From Pseudomonas sp. PB101 (GTDB taxonomy: Bacteria; Pseudomonadota; Gammaproteobacteria; Pseudomonadales; Pseudomonadaceae), in the NCBI RefSeq assembly GCF_009764265.1, contig NZ_RWIR01000005.1, positions 1-62,447 of the forward strand: a stretch of 62,447 nucleotides of DNA. Reading direction: 5' to 3'. Positions 10,926 through 19,587 of this stretch are shown piece by piece. The translations under genes were made by a program, and so were the position numbers. Under the pieces are notes generated by a model that searched no databases, was not told the DNA's origin, and worked only from the letters and a program-made list of their open reading frames with translations. How positions within the stretch are numbered: position 1 is the first letter of the stretch; each line of letters begins with the position of its first letter.

Positions 10926-11082
10926 GATGGGGTCCTGCCCTGTAATAGCTGTCAATAGAACAGAGTTTGAGCCGCGTATTTGCTAGTGTCAAACCTAAGT
11001 TATTGAAACTTAAATGAAAATTAATCGGAATAAGAATGTTTGTGTTCCGCGTCTAGAGCATAACTAGTTGATTTTCAGACAT

Positions 11083-11112
11083 AAAAAAACCGGACATATG
11101 TCCGGTTCTTTA
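11083..11112 (-). terminator. Terminator of bfd
   Basis: A perfect 20-base palindrome (AACCGGACAT / ATGTCCGGTT) is followed on the minus strand by a run of T (A-run at 11083-11089 on the plus strand). It separates bfd from bfr. Confidence 0.88.
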
Positions 11113-11123
11113 AAATTCGATAT

Positions 11124-11342
11124 TCAAGCGGCGCTAAATTCTGCTGGATAGGGAATTGCAGCCTGGGCCGTTTGCAGTTTTGTCAGGGTCTCGCGGACCA
11201 CTTCCTTGGCCAGGCAGGCACATTTGCCGCATTGGCTGGCTACGCCGGTGGCCACGCGGACTTCCTTGTAGCTGCAGCATCCTTCATAGATCGCATCGCG
11301 GATTTGACCGTCGGTGACACCAGTGCAGAGGCAAACATACAT
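11124..11342 (-). CDS. bfd: Bacterioferritin-associated ferredoxin
   Basis: 72 aa [2Fe-2S] protein with the four family cysteines at 4, 6, 38 and 41 (MYVCLC and QCGKCACL). It delivers electrons to the haem of bacterioferritin to release iron during starvation. The ATG at 11342 fits the family start, but the upstream bases are pyrimidine-rich (CCTTCCTT) with no Shine-Dalgarno match, which is unusual here. A Fur-box-like sequence is about 55 bases upstream, consistent with induction when iron is low. bfr lies downstream behind a terminator. Confidence 0.95.
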   Translation of the reverse strand: MYVCLCTGVTDGQIRDAIYEGCCSYKEVRVATGVASQCGKCACLAKEVVRETLTKLQTAQAAIPYPAEFSAA

Positions 11343-11393
11343 AAGGAAGGACCGTCGCTGATTCTGTCTCAATTGCGATGGATCTTAATGTTA

Positions 11394-11412
11394 ACGAGAA
11401 TGATTGTCAAAG
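11394..11412 (-). promoter_or_regulatory. Fur-box-like site upstream of bfd
   Basis: GAGAATGATTGTCAA (11396-11410) matches most of the Fur core GATAATGATAATCA. It lies 54-70 bases upstream of the bfd ATG, where Fur-iron would block transcription. Known iron control of bfd in P. aeruginosa supports this; binding here is inferred. Confidence 0.7.
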
Positions 11413-11653
11413 TGGTTTCAGGGCGCTTTTCCTCATAAGTGCGGATGGCTGACGAACGGTCTGCCTGGCAAGTCGGTGATGCAAAACCGTCGGGGATTTC
11501 ATCGCAAGGGGAAAAAACAGCTAAGCCAGCTCAAACACGCGGTGTATGATGTCCGGTCTTTTGCGACCGGGGATCGTGTCACAGGGCTGTCGCCTCAGGG
11601 TGGCAGGCTGATGCGAACCCTGTTTCTCACGCTATTACACCAGGAGATATCCA

Positions 11654-12256
11654 ATGAGCGTACTCGTAGGCAAGCAAGCCCCTGACTTCACCGTACCGGC
11701 CGTACTCGGCAATGGCGAGATCGTTGACAGCTTCACCCTGTCTTCGGCGATCAAAGGCAAATACGGCCTGGTGTTCTTCTACCCGCTGGACTTCACCTTC
11801 GTTTGCCCGTCCGAGCTGATCGCTCTGGACAACCGCATGTCCGAGTTCAAGTCGCGCAACGTTGAAGTGGTCGCTGTGTCGATCGACTCGCACTTCACTC
11901 ACAACGCCTGGCGCAACACCCCGGTCAACAATGGCGGTATCGGCGAAGTCCGCTACACCATGGCTGCCGACATCAAGCAGGAAATCATGAAGGCCTACGA
12001 CGTTCAGTCCGCTGACGGCGTGGCTTTCCGTGGCGCGTTCCTGATCGACGACAAAGGCGTTGTCCGTTCGCAGATCATCAACGACCTGCCGCTGGGCCGT
12101 AACATGGAAGAGCTGCTGCGTCTGGTCGACGCTCTGCAATTCCACGAAGAGCACGGCGAAGTCTGCCCTGCCAACTGGAAGAAAGGCGACAAAGGCATGA
12201 ACGCTTCGCCAGAAGGCGTTGCGGCTTACCTGACCGAGCACGCTGCCGCGCTGTAA
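11654..12256 (+). CDS. 2-Cys peroxiredoxin (AhpC/TSA family)
   Basis: 200 aa typical 2-Cys peroxiredoxin. The peroxidatic Cys is C51 in DFTFVCPSE and the resolving Cys is C171 in GEVCPANW; the C-terminal YF-like segment is replaced by an alanine-rich end. It reduces hydrogen peroxide and organic peroxides in the cytoplasm. It is transcribed divergently from bfd with a 311-base gap that contains a CCGGTC/GACCGG hairpin near 11562-11580. AGGAGA lies before the ATG. No ahpF is adjacent, so a thioredoxin-type reductant is likely. Confidence 0.94.
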   Translation: MSVLVGKQAPDFTVPAVLGNGEIVDSFTLSSAIKGKYGLVFFYPLDFTFVCPSELIALDNRMSEFKSRNVEVVAVSIDSHFTHNAWRNTPVNNGGIGEVRYTMAADIKQEIMKAYDVQSADGVAFRGAFLIDDKGVVRSQIINDLPLGRNMEELLRLVDALQFHEEHGEVCPANWKKGDKGMNASPEGVAAYLTEHAAAL

Positions 12257-12268
12257 GGTACCAGGTAC

Positions 12269-12299
12269 AAAAAAACCGGCCCTCGAGGCCGGTTTTTTT
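12269..12299 (+). terminator. Peroxiredoxin gene terminator
   Basis: AAAACCGGCC, CTCGA loop, GGCCGGTTTT, then further T. It is a strong intrinsic terminator 12 bases after the stop codon. Confidence 0.92.
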
Positions 12300-12318
12300 A
12301 TGCGTTGGATACTGACCC

Positions 12319-12419
12319 TGTAGGAGCGAGCCTGCTCGCGATGGAATCAAGAACACCGCGGGGTGTCAGGCTCCCCGCGTTATCGTTGACGTCCATCGCG
12401 AGCAAGCTCGCTCCTACAG
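12319..12419. repeat. REP doublet (REPIN type), reverse linker
   Basis: Inverted arms TGTAGGAGCGAGCCTGCTCG and complement enclose a linker of the reverse type with the inner hairpin GCGGGG/CCCCGC. It lies between the convergent peroxiredoxin and rnt genes. Confidence 0.93.
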
Positions 12420-12426
12420 AAAAACA

Positions 12427-13104
12427 TCAATCGTCGAAATCTTCCCAGCCACCCATCTGTTTCCAGCGATTGACGATGCCGCAGAACAGCTCGGCCGTCT
12501 TCTCGGTGTCATAGCGTGCCGAGTGAGCCTCACGACCGTCGAAGTCGATGTCCGCTGCCTGGCACGCCTTGGCCAGCACGGTCTGACCGTATGCGAGGCC
12601 GGCGAGCGTCGCGGTATCGAAACTGGAGAACGGATGGAACGGATTGCGCTTCATGTCCAGGCGCGCAACCGCTGCATTCAGAAAGCCCAGGTCGAAACTG
12701 CTGTTATGCCCGACCAGGATCGCCCGCTTGCAGCCATTGGCCTTGAGGGCCTTGCGCACGCCGCGGAAGATATCGTTCAGGGCAGACTCTTCACTCACGG
12801 CCATGCGCAGCGGGTGATCAAGCTTGATCCCGGTGAACTCCAGGGCCGCCGCTTCAATGTTCGCGCCTTCAAACGGCTCGACACGGAAGAAGTAGGTGTG
12901 ATCCGGGTACACAAAACCCTTTTCATCCATGGCGATGGTGGTCGCGGCGATCTCCAGCAGGGCGTCGGTGGCGGAGTTGAAGCCACCGGTTTCTACGTCG
13001 ACGACAACCGGCAGGTAACCACGAAACCGTGCGGCCATTGGATGGCGGGAACCGCCTCCGCCACCATTGCCTTCCAGTTCGTCGTCGAAATGCTCTTCAC
13101 TCAC
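12427..13104 (-). CDS. rnt: Ribonuclease T
   Basis: 225 aa DEDDh-type 3'-5' exoribonuclease that trims tRNA and other stable RNA ends as a homodimer. The catalytic motifs are visible: [10 protein letters not shown] (Asp and Glu), [11 protein letters not shown] (Asp) and [13 protein letters not shown] (His and Asp). The N-terminal glycine-rich segment before [10 protein letters not shown] is variable in the family. Its start codon overlaps the pyrC stop codon by four bases, so it is translated from the pyrC-rnt transcript. Confidence 0.97.
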   Translation of the reverse strand: MSEEHFDDELEGNGGGGGSRHPMAARFRGYLPVVVDVETGGFNSATDALLEIAATTIAMDEKGFVYPDHTYFFRVEPFEGANIEAAALEFTGIKLDHPLRMAVSEESALNDIFRGVRKALKANGCKRAILVGHNSSFDLGFLNAAVARLDMKRNPFHPFSSFDTATLAGLAYGQTVLAKACQAADIDFDGREAHSARYDTEKTAELFCGIVNRWKQMGGWEDFDD

Positions 13105-14147
13105 GCGTGTTCCTCCAGCAGGCGCCAGCGCAGTTTTTCACCGGCGCGCAGCGGGATAACGGTCAGCTCGCCAAACGGCAGGCTGGCAGGGGCGGTCCAT
13201 TCTTCGCGGACCAGGGTGATGCGATCGGTATTTGCCGGCAGGCCATAGAAGCGCGGGCCGTTGAGGCTGGCGAAGGCTTCGAGCTTGTCCAGCGCATTGC
13301 GCTGTTCGAAGGCTTCGGCGTACATCTCGATCGCCGCGTAAGCGGTGTAGCAGCCGGCGCAACCGCAGGCGGCTTCCTTGGCATGCTGGGCATGGGGCGC
13401 CGAGTCGGTGCCGAGGAAGAACTTCTCGCTGCCGCTGGTGGCGGCGTCGAGCAGGGCTTCCTGGTGCGTATTGCGCTTGAGGATCGGCAGGCAATAGAAG
13501 TGCGGCCGAATCCCGCCCACCAGCATGTGGTTGCGGTTGTACAGCAGGTGATGCGCGGTGATGGTCGCGCCAACGTTGGCCGAAGCCGAGTTGACGAACT
13601 GCACGGCGTCCGCGGTGGTGATGTGTTCGAACACGACCTTGAGGGTCGGGAAGCGCTCGACCACACGGCGCATGTGCTCATCGATGAAGATTTTTTCGCG
13701 GTCGAATACGTCGACATCGCCGCGGGTGACTTCACCGTGAATCAGCAACGGCATCCCGACTTCGGCCATGGCCTCGAGTGCAGGGAAGATCTTGTCGATG
13801 CTGGTAACACCGGAGTCCGAATTGGTGGTCGCGCCAGCCGGGTACAACTTGGCGGCGTACACGAATCCGCTGGCCTTGGCCTCGCGGATTTCTTCAGGCT
13901 GGGTGCGGTCGGTCAGGTACAGGACCATCAGTGGTTCGAACTGGCTGCCGGCCGGGCGGGCAGCGAGAATCCGCTGGCGATAGCCGTCGGCTTCGGCCGC
14001 GTTGCGCACTGGCGGAACCAGGTTGGGCATGATGATGGCGCGGCCAAAAGTGCGCGCGACATCCGCGACGGTATTGGTCAACACGGCACCATCGCGAAGA
14101 TGAATGTGCCAGTCGTCGGGACGCAGCAGGGTCAGGCGGTCGGACAT
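13101..14147 (-). CDS. pyrC: Dihydroorotase, type II
   Basis: 348 aa, the length of the E. coli-type enzyme. It interconverts carbamoyl-aspartate and dihydroorotate in pyrimidine synthesis. The zinc-binding HIHLRDG motif, the lysine expected to be carbamylated in [14 protein letters not shown], and later metal-ligand histidines (HGEVTR, FEHITT) are all present. It is the first gene of pyrC-rnt, divergent from motY with a 159-base gap. Confidence 0.97.
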   Translation of the reverse strand: MSDRLTLLRPDDWHIHLRDGAVLTNTVADVARTFGRAIIMPNLVPPVRNAAEADGYRQRILAARPAGSQFEPLMVLYLTDRTQPEEIREAKASGFVYAAKLYPAGATTNSDSGVTSIDKIFPALEAMAEVGMPLLIHGEVTRGDVDVFDREKIFIDEHMRRVVERFPTLKVVFEHITTADAVQFVNSASANVGATITAHHLLYNRNHMLVGGIRPHFYCLPILKRNTHQEALLDAATSGSEKFFLGTDSAPHAQHAKEAACGCAGCYTAYAAIEMYAEAFEQRNALDKLEAFASLNGPRFYGLPANTDRITLVREEWTAPASLPFGELTVIPLRAGEKLRWRLLEEHA

Positions 14148-14306
14148 GAGGGGATTCCAGGCGGGTCAAACTGAGGGGAATGCTACCGGAAAAGACTCTT
14201 GCAGGCACTCGCTATCAAGTTTTACGGGAAGCTTCCGATATCCAACAGGTATGCCGTAAACATCTGTGTGTCGGTCTTTTTGTTGTAGAAGCCAGTGGAG
14301 CCTCCC

Positions 14307-15212
14307 GTGCGCCAGCGTTATTTAGCCTTGCTCAGTGTGTTTGCCAGCCTTCCCGCGATGGCGCTGACTTTCCAGACCCGTATGGAGAGCATTGAGTGGA
14401 CGGTCGAAGGTGACAAGTTCGAATGCCGCCTGACGCAGCCGATTACCGATTTCGGTTCGGGCGAGTTCGTGCGCAAGGCCGGTGAGCAGGCAACGTTTCG
14501 TCTCAAAGCCTATAACCCGATGATGGGCGGCGGTTCGGCGACTTTGCTGGCCGCTGCCGCACCGTGGCAACCGGGGCGTGACGACATCAACCTGGGCACC
14601 GTGAGAATCGGCAGCGGCAATGTGTTGTTCAACAGTTCGCAGGTCCAGGCCGGACGCCTGATCAGCGGATTGATGGACGGTCGCAGCCCGGTGGTTCGCC
14701 ACTCCTCGGCGGACGGCCGGGTGTCGGAAGTGCGTCTGCTGCCGGTCAGGTTCACCAAGGCGTTTGCCGATTATCAAGGCTGTGTGGCGAAACTGTTGCC
14801 GCAGAACTTCGAGCAAGTGAAGCAATCGGAGGTCGGCTTCCCCGGTGGCGGAATCGAGCTCGACAGTGCTGCGAAGGCCAGGCTTCAGGTCATGCTGGAA
14901 TACATGAAGGCCGACCCGACGGTCAATCACATCGAGCTTGACGGTCACTCCGACAACAGCGGCAACCGCCTGACCAACCGCGACCTGTCGCGACGCCGGG
15001 CCCTGGCAGTGATGGATTTCTTCAAGGCCAACGGCATCCAGGAGTCGCAGATCACCCTGCGCTTCCACGGCGAACGTTATCCGCTGGCACCCAATACCAA
15101 CAATGCCAACCGCGCGAAGAACCGCCGTGTAGCGGTACGCCTGGAGCGTGGAGCACCTGCCGAACAAGTCGCCCCGCAAGCAACGAAGGCGGCCGCTTCG
15201 GCTACTTCCTGA
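14307..15212 (+). CDS. motY: MotY-like flagellar stator-associated OmpA-family protein
   Basis: 301 aa from the GTG at 14307, chosen because TGGAG lies six bases upstream and it begins directly before a signal peptide ending at PAMA. A MotY-specific N-terminal domain (about 20-150) is followed by an OmpA-like peptidoglycan-binding domain (about 160-285) with the hallmark ELDGHSDNSGNRLTNRDLSRRRA. MotY forms the T-ring at the flagellar basal body and helps anchor stators. The position next to pyrC-rnt and argG matches the recalled P. aeruginosa order. The C-terminal tail is alanine-rich. Confidence 0.9.
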   Translation: MRQRYLALLSVFASLPAMALTFQTRMESIEWTVEGDKFECRLTQPITDFGSGEFVRKAGEQATFRLKAYNPMMGGGSATLLAAAAPWQPGRDDINLGTVRIGSGNVLFNSSQVQAGRLISGLMDGRSPVVRHSSADGRVSEVRLLPVRFTKAFADYQGCVAKLLPQNFEQVKQSEVGFPGGGIELDSAAKARLQVMLEYMKADPTVNHIELDGHSDNSGNRLTNRDLSRRRALAVMDFFKANGIQESQITLRFHGERYPLAPNTNNANRAKNRRVAVRLERGAPAEQVAPQATKAAASATS

Positions 15213-15224
15213 CTACTTGGTCAT

Positions 15225-15287
15225 CGTCGCGCTCTCGACATAATCTGTCGCTTCGTCGTCATAAGCTGTCGCGCCACTGTAAATTAT
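15225..15287 (+). promoter_or_regulatory. Three ArgR-type half-sites in 21-bp phase upstream of argG
   Basis: CGTCGC at 15225, TGTCGC at 15246 and TGTCGC at 15267 start three consecutive 21-base units. The third is a full TGTCGC, eight bases, AA match (15267-15282). The units share a CATAA segment after the spacer in the first two copies. The spacing is two helical turns, as expected for direct-repeat ArgR sites, and the block lies 55-117 bases upstream of the argG ATG. Binding is inferred. Confidence 0.7.
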
Positions 15288-15341
15288 TCTGTATGAGCGG
15301 TAGACTTCCCGGCTTTCCGTAGAACCCCGTGGAGTGATGGC

Positions 15342-16559
15342 ATGGCGGACGTAAACAAGGTCGTTCTGGCGTATTCCGGCGGCCTGGACACTTCGGTGAT
15401 CCTCAAGTGGCTGCAGGATACTTATAACTGTGAAGTGGTGACCTTCACCGCTGACCTGGGTCAGGGCGAAGAGGTCGAACCTGCACGCGCCAAGGCTCAG
15501 GCCATGGGCGTCAAAGAGATCTACATCGACGACTTGCGCGAAGAGTTCGTGCGCGATTTCGTTTTCCCGATGTTCCGCGCCAACACCGTTTACGAAGGCG
15601 AGTACCTGCTGGGTACTTCCATCGCTCGTCCGCTGATCGCCAAGCGCCTGATCGAAATTGCCAACGAAACCGGCGCAGACGCCATTTCCCATGGCGCCAC
15701 CGGCAAGGGTAACGACCAGGTTCGTTTCGAACTGGGCGCCTACGCCTTGAAGCCAGGTGTGAAAGTGATCGCTCCGTGGCGCGAGTGGGACCTGCTGTCC
15801 CGTGAAAAGCTGATGGACTACGCCGACAAGCACGCGATTCCGATCGAGCGCCACGGCAAGAAGAAATCCCCGTACTCCATGGATGCCAACCTGCTGCACA
15901 TCTCCTATGAAGGCGGCGTGCTGGAAGACACCTGGACCGAGCACGAAGAAGACATGTGGAAATGGACCGTCTCCCCGGAGAACGCGCCAGACAAGCCGCA
16001 GTACCTGGAACTGACCTACCGCAACGGCGACATCGTCGCGCTGGACGGCGTCGAAATGACTCCGGCCACCGTGCTGGCGACCCTGAACCGTATCGGTGGC
16101 GAACACGGTATCGGCCGCCTCGACATCGTCGAGAACCGTTACGTGGGCATGAAGTCCCGTGGTTGCTACGAAACCCCTGGCGGCACCATCATGCTGCGCG
16201 CCCACCGTGCGATCGAATCGATCACCCTGGACCGCGAAGTGGCTCACCTCAAAGACGAGTTGATGCCGAAATACGCCAGCCTGATCTACACCGGTTACTG
16301 GTGGAGCCCTGAGCGTCTGATGCTGCAACAGATGATCGATGCGTCCCAGGCCCACGTGAATGGCGTTGTGCGCCTGAAACTGTACAAGGGCAACGTGATC
16401 GTCACTGGTCGCAAGTCTGACGAGTCGTTGTTCGACGCCAACATTGCCACCTTCGAAGAAGATGGCGGCGCGTACAACCAGGCGGACGCGGCGGGCTTCA
16501 TCAAGCTCAACGCCTTGCGCATGCGCATTGCAGCGAACAAAGGCCGGAAGCTGTTCTGA
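15342..16559 (+). CDS. argG: Argininosuccinate synthase
   Basis: 405 aa. Joins citrulline and aspartate with ATP hydrolysis to AMP, the step after ArgF. The ATP-pyrophosphatase P-loop [10 protein letters not shown] is at the N-terminus; the [13 protein letters not shown] stretch and the SKKS-like [10 protein letters not shown] substrate region are intact. GGAGTG lies before the ATG. It is preceded by a block of ArgR-type half-sites, so arginine control is likely. A long hairpin follows 20 bases after the stop. Confidence 0.98.
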   Translation: MADVNKVVLAYSGGLDTSVILKWLQDTYNCEVVTFTADLGQGEEVEPARAKAQAMGVKEIYIDDLREEFVRDFVFPMFRANTVYEGEYLLGTSIARPLIAKRLIEIANETGADAISHGATGKGNDQVRFELGAYALKPGVKVIAPWREWDLLSREKLMDYADKHAIPIERHGKKKSPYSMDANLLHISYEGGVLEDTWTEHEEDMWKWTVSPENAPDKPQYLELTYRNGDIVALDGVEMTPATVLATLNRIGGEHGIGRLDIVENRYVGMKSRGCYETPGGTIMLRAHRAIESITLDREVAHLKDELMPKYASLIYTGYWWSPERLMLQQMIDASQAHVNGVVRLKLYKGNVIVTGRKSDESLFDANIATFEEDGGAYNQADAAGFIKLNALRMRIAANKGRKLF

Positions 16560-16578
16560 GACCTTTGAAATCGTGAAG

Positions 16579-16613
16579 GGTGCCTGATCTCGTCCAGCAC
16601 GAGGTCAGGCACC
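16579..16613. terminator. Long hairpin downstream of argG
   Basis: GGTGCCTGA-T-CTCGT and ACGAG-G-TCAGGCACC pair across a CCAGC loop, giving a stem of about 15 bp with one mismatch. No T-run follows on the plus strand, so it may protect the argG 3' end or act as a weak terminator. Confidence 0.5.
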
Positions 16614-16706
16614 TGAAAAAGGGGGGACGCCGGTTACTGCGTTGTCCGGTGTTTTCGTTGCCGCTGACGGTTTCCTGTTTTTCTCCTTTCACTGGTCTGT
16701 CCTGAT

Positions 16707-17417
16707 CTATGCGTTGTTGTTTGCGGGTTGTCCGGCCTGATCAATGACCGTCAACCTGTGCGAGTCCGGGTTGTAGGCGACGTAAAAGGCGCCGCTGCGC
16801 TTCCCGGTCTGCTTTGAAAGTTTGAGCGCACTGGCTTTCAGTAAAACCTCCGAAACGGCACACGTGACAAACAGAATCACGTACGCCGTCTGTTCCTGTG
16901 GCCTCTGGACTCTCTCCAGTAGCGCTGCGAATTCAATCTCCTTGCTCATCCAGCGCGTATCCACGATGGACAGGTCCTTTACCGCTTGCGCCAACTGAAG
17001 TCGATGCTGAGCGAAGACGTGGGTGTGCAGGCCAATCTCCGTTGGCGGGTCTTGTGCGCCGCAGGGCGTTCGGACCGACTGCTGGCCATTCATTGGCGTT
17101 TCCGGAGCGGGAATGCCGGATGACTTCCCGGATGTTTTTTTTTCCGATCGCCCGGCATCATCCATGACCTTCATGAAGTGTTTTCCCTTTTCAAAGTCGG
17201 ATGGCGCATACAGTGATCTGTAGTTGAAGTTTAGTGTCGCGAAAAAAAGCAAAAGTAAATAAAACGGAAAGCTGATCAGAAACCAGACATAGAGTTCTTT
17301 TTCTTCTTCGCCAAGGAAGGGTAGCGAAACAGCGGCTGAGGTTTCAGAGAGCGTTGCGAATATGGCAATGATTGTCATTGGGTTGGTCGTTCGTTTTCTG
17401 TCCTGTTCAGTGCTCAT
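16707..17417 (-). CDS. Hypothetical membrane protein
   Basis: 236 aa, no recognised family. Two predicted membrane helices lie near residues 14-33 and 43-63. A hydrophilic linker with a PAPETP segment follows, then a soluble domain (about 125-236) with a VILFVTCAVSEVLLK stretch that could be a third hydrophobic helix. It starts in an AT-rich stretch and interrupts a block otherwise syntenic with P. aeruginosa, so it may be accessory. The coding frame is supported by its length and high-GC codon use in the second half; the function is unknown. Confidence 0.65.
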   Translation of the reverse strand: MSTEQDRKRTTNPMTIIAIFATLSETSAAVSLPFLGEEEKELYVWFLISFPFYLLLLFFATLNFNYRSLYAPSDFEKGKHFMKVMDDAGRSEKKTSGKSSGIPAPETPMNGQQSVRTPCGAQDPPTEIGLHTHVFAQHRLQLAQAVKDLSIVDTRWMSKEIEFAALLERVQRPQEQTAYVILFVTCAVSEVLLKASALKLSKQTGKRSGAFYVAYNPDSHRLTVIDQAGQPANNNA

Positions 17418-17931
17418 GTTGAATTCTCTTTTCTTGAATGAGGTCTCAAGTTTTTAAGTGTTGCTTATTGTAGTTGCTGTTGTTTTTTGTTGGCTCTAGT
17501 GATTGTTGTTCGTTGTTTGTTGCTCTTCGATTTTTTGGGCGGTGGTTATGTTAATGATTGCGCAAAAAATATTATTTGCTGTAAGAGTAGTTGGATGCTT
17601 GGTGTGTGATATTTCTGGTCTTAATGTTGAATGCGTAAATATCGGTTACGTTTTTACGGGAAAGTTGAAGCCGATGTTTCTCAGGGAGGTGGCTGGGTCC
17701 TGGAAAATTCTGGCCATAAATCCACAGGGACGATTGCTGAAAACTGCGAATCCTGACGCTGATACAGTTTTCAACTCATTCCGTGCCAAGGATTTTTGTA
17801 GGAGGAATCCGTGTTGTTTGTAGGGTATGTCTCTTGGTGCGGGTGGCTGGAAGGGGCGACATGCCATGGGTGAAACGACTAGGCTATTGTGCGGGCTCTA
17901 AAAATTCGAACAGCGAAAATTGGACTTGCCC
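17418..17931. other. AT-rich, GT-skewed intergenic region
   Basis: About 510 bases clearly poorer in GC than the surroundings, with a very G/T-rich plus strand around 17455-17560 (repeated TTGTTG/GTTGTT). A 106-codon frame at 17503-17823 is rich in Cys, Val and Phe, has no family resemblance and no clear ribosome binding site; I do not call it a gene. The regulator promoter should be near the 3' end. Confidence 0.6.
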
Positions 17932-18558
17932 ATGAATAAAGTGCTGATCGTGGATGATCACCCCGTCATTCGTCTTGCGGTACGTATGCTAATGGAACGT
18001 CATGGCTACGAAGTTATTGCAGAAACCGATAATGGTGTGGATGCACTGCAACTAGCCCGTGAACTTACGCCGGACATTGTCATTCTGGATATCGGGATTC
18101 CGAAGCTGGACGGATTGGAAGTGATTGCGCGTTTGTCTTCGACCCCGACGCCGATGAAAGTGCTGATCCTGACGTCCCAGGCTCCGGGGCATTTTTCCAT
18201 GCGCTGCATGCAGTCCGGTGCAGCCGGTTATGTCTGCAAACAACAGGACCTGACGGAGTTGCTCAGTGCAATAAAGGCCGTGCTGTCAGGTTACAGTTAC
18301 TTTCCCAATCAGGCCCTGCATACCGTGCGCTGCAGTTTGGGGAATGCCAGTGAGGCCGATATGGTTGATCGGTTGTCGGGGCGGGAAATGATGGTCCTGC
18401 AACAGTTGGCCAGAGGGAAGACCAATAAAGAGATCGCCGATGGAATGTTTCTCAGCAATAAAACAGTCAGCACATACAAGACCCGGCTTTTGCTGAAACT
18501 GAATGCAAGGTCGCTGGTCGATTTGATCGAGCTGGCCCAACGCAATGGTCTGGTGTGA
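17932..18558 (+). CDS. Orphan NarL/FixJ-family response regulator
   Basis: 208 aa. The receiver domain (1-120) has the acidic pair D8/D9, the phosphorylation site D53 in ILDIGIP, T81 and K103. A LuxR-type helix-turn-helix (about 145-205) contains LSGREMMVLQQLARGKTNKEIA and NKTVSTYKTRLLLKL. The layout is that of BvgA/EvgA-like regulators, which usually pair with a phosphorelay sensor kinase, but no kinase gene is near. I chose the ATG at 17932 because the receiver begins there. It is likely an accessory regulator. Confidence 0.9.
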   Translation: MNKVLIVDDHPVIRLAVRMLMERHGYEVIAETDNGVDALQLARELTPDIVILDIGIPKLDGLEVIARLSSTPTPMKVLILTSQAPGHFSMRCMQSGAAGYVCKQQDLTELLSAIKAVLSGYSYFPNQALHTVRCSLGNASEADMVDRLSGREMMVLQQLARGKTNKEIADGMFLSNKTVSTYKTRLLLKLNARSLVDLIELAQRNGLV

Positions 18559-18606
18559 TGGCATAACAGCGCTTCAAGGGGCGTCCACCGAAAGATGGCA
18601 CTTAGT

Positions 18607-18633
18607 AAAAAGCCTCCGTTTCGGGAGGCTTTC
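18607..18633. terminator. Terminator between response regulator and PA3496-like gene
   Basis: AAAGCCTCC, GTTTC loop, GGGAGGCTTT. T-runs exist on both strands, so it can serve the regulator (+) and the small gene (-). Confidence 0.8.
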
Positions 18634-18638
18634 AGGTG

Positions 18639-18818
18639 TCATAAGTCAAAATCGTAATCGGCCAATTGCTTCTGCAGTCGGCGCTCCTCCAGCAGGTTGT
18701 CGATGGTGCGGCGTTTGCTCAGATTAGTTTTCGCTACTTCTACCACCGGCTCGGCGTCATCGGTTTCGGCGGTGGTGAAGTCGTCTTCTACGTCCAATTG
18801 CTCTTTGCCAGTACTCAT
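18639..18818 (-). CDS. Small acidic protein, PA3496 family
   Basis: 59 aa translated directly from the minus strand: an acidic N-terminal half (EDDFTTAETDDAEP), then a basic helical segment SKRRTIDNLLEERRLQKQL and the end ADYDFDL. This layout matches the PA3496-type putative envelope integrity protein, which I recall as sitting next to nth in P. aeruginosa, as here. GGAGCAAC precedes the ATG. No signal peptide or membrane helix is visible, so the envelope role is not evident from sequence. It lies 106 bases downstream of nth on the same strand. Confidence 0.82.
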   Translation of the reverse strand: MSTGKEQLDVEDDFTTAETDDAEPVVEVAKTNLSKRRTIDNLLEERRLQKQLADYDFDL

Positions 18819-18924
18819 TTAGTTGCTCCAGGCTAAGAAGGCCTTTGGCGCCCCTTATATCGACAATCTCCCGGCGGGTAAAAAAGATTTTTTCAATCGA
18901 AAAGTCATAAAACCCAATAGCGCC

Positions 18925-19563
18925 TCAATCGTCTGAGGTTTTCTGCTTGTATTCGCACAGGTCCTCGATCCGACAGCTTCCGCACCGGGGCTTGCGGGCC
19001 AGGCAAACATAGCGGCCATGAAGGATCAGCCAGTGATGGGAGTCGAGCAGGTACTCCCTGGGCACGAACTTCATCAGCTTTTTCTCGACTTCCACCACAT
19101 TCTTGCCGGGCGCGATGCCGGTGCGGTTGCTGACTCGGAAAATGTGCGTGTCGACGGCCATGGTCAGTTGGCGGAATGCCGTGTTGAGCACCACGTTGGC
19201 GGTTTTGCGGCCGACGCCGGGCAGCGCTTCCAGCTCTTCGCGGGTTTGTGGCACTTCACCTGCGTGACGCTCGACCAGCAAGCGGCAGGTTTCGATCACG
19301 TTTTTCGCTTTGCTGTTGTACAGGCCGATGGTCTTGATGTACTCCGACAGCCCCTCGACACCCAGGGCATGGATCGCTGCCGGGGTATTGGCGACCGGGA
19401 ACAGCCTGGCTGTGGCCTTGTTGACGCCGACATCGGTCGACTGCGCCGAGAGAATCACGGCGATCAGCAATTCGAAGGGGGAGGAATAGGCCAGCTCGGT
19501 CTTGGGTTCCGGGTTGTCCTCGTGCAGCCTGCGGAATATTTCCAGACGTTTTGCGGCATTCAT
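18925..19563 (-). CDS. nth: Endonuclease III (DNA glycosylase/AP lyase)
   Basis: 212 aa. Removes oxidised pyrimidines and cleaves the abasic site. The helix-hairpin-helix LPGVGRKTANVV with its catalytic Lys and the catalytic Asp in MAVDTHIFRV are present. The C-terminal [4Fe-4S] loop follows the C-x6-C-x2-C-x5-C pattern (CLARKPRCGSCRIEDLC). The ATG at 19563 gives the usual start. It is the last gene of the rnf operon, 24 bases after rnfE, an arrangement common in gamma-proteobacteria. Confidence 0.97.
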   Translation of the reverse strand: MNAAKRLEIFRRLHEDNPEPKTELAYSSPFELLIAVILSAQSTDVGVNKATARLFPVANTPAAIHALGVEGLSEYIKTIGLYNSKAKNVIETCRLLVERHAGEVPQTREELEALPGVGRKTANVVLNTAFRQLTMAVDTHIFRVSNRTGIAPGKNVVEVEKKLMKFVPREYLLDSHHWLILHGRYVCLARKPRCGSCRIEDLCEYKQKTSDD

Positions 19564-19587
19564 GGGCGGTGCGTTTCCTCGAGGCAA

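Noticed and set aside
17503..17823. 106-codon open frame in the AT-rich stretch
   Set aside because: Composition is unlike neighbouring proteins (Cys/Val/Phe-rich), no ribosome site and no family; it looks like a chance frame in low-GC DNA.
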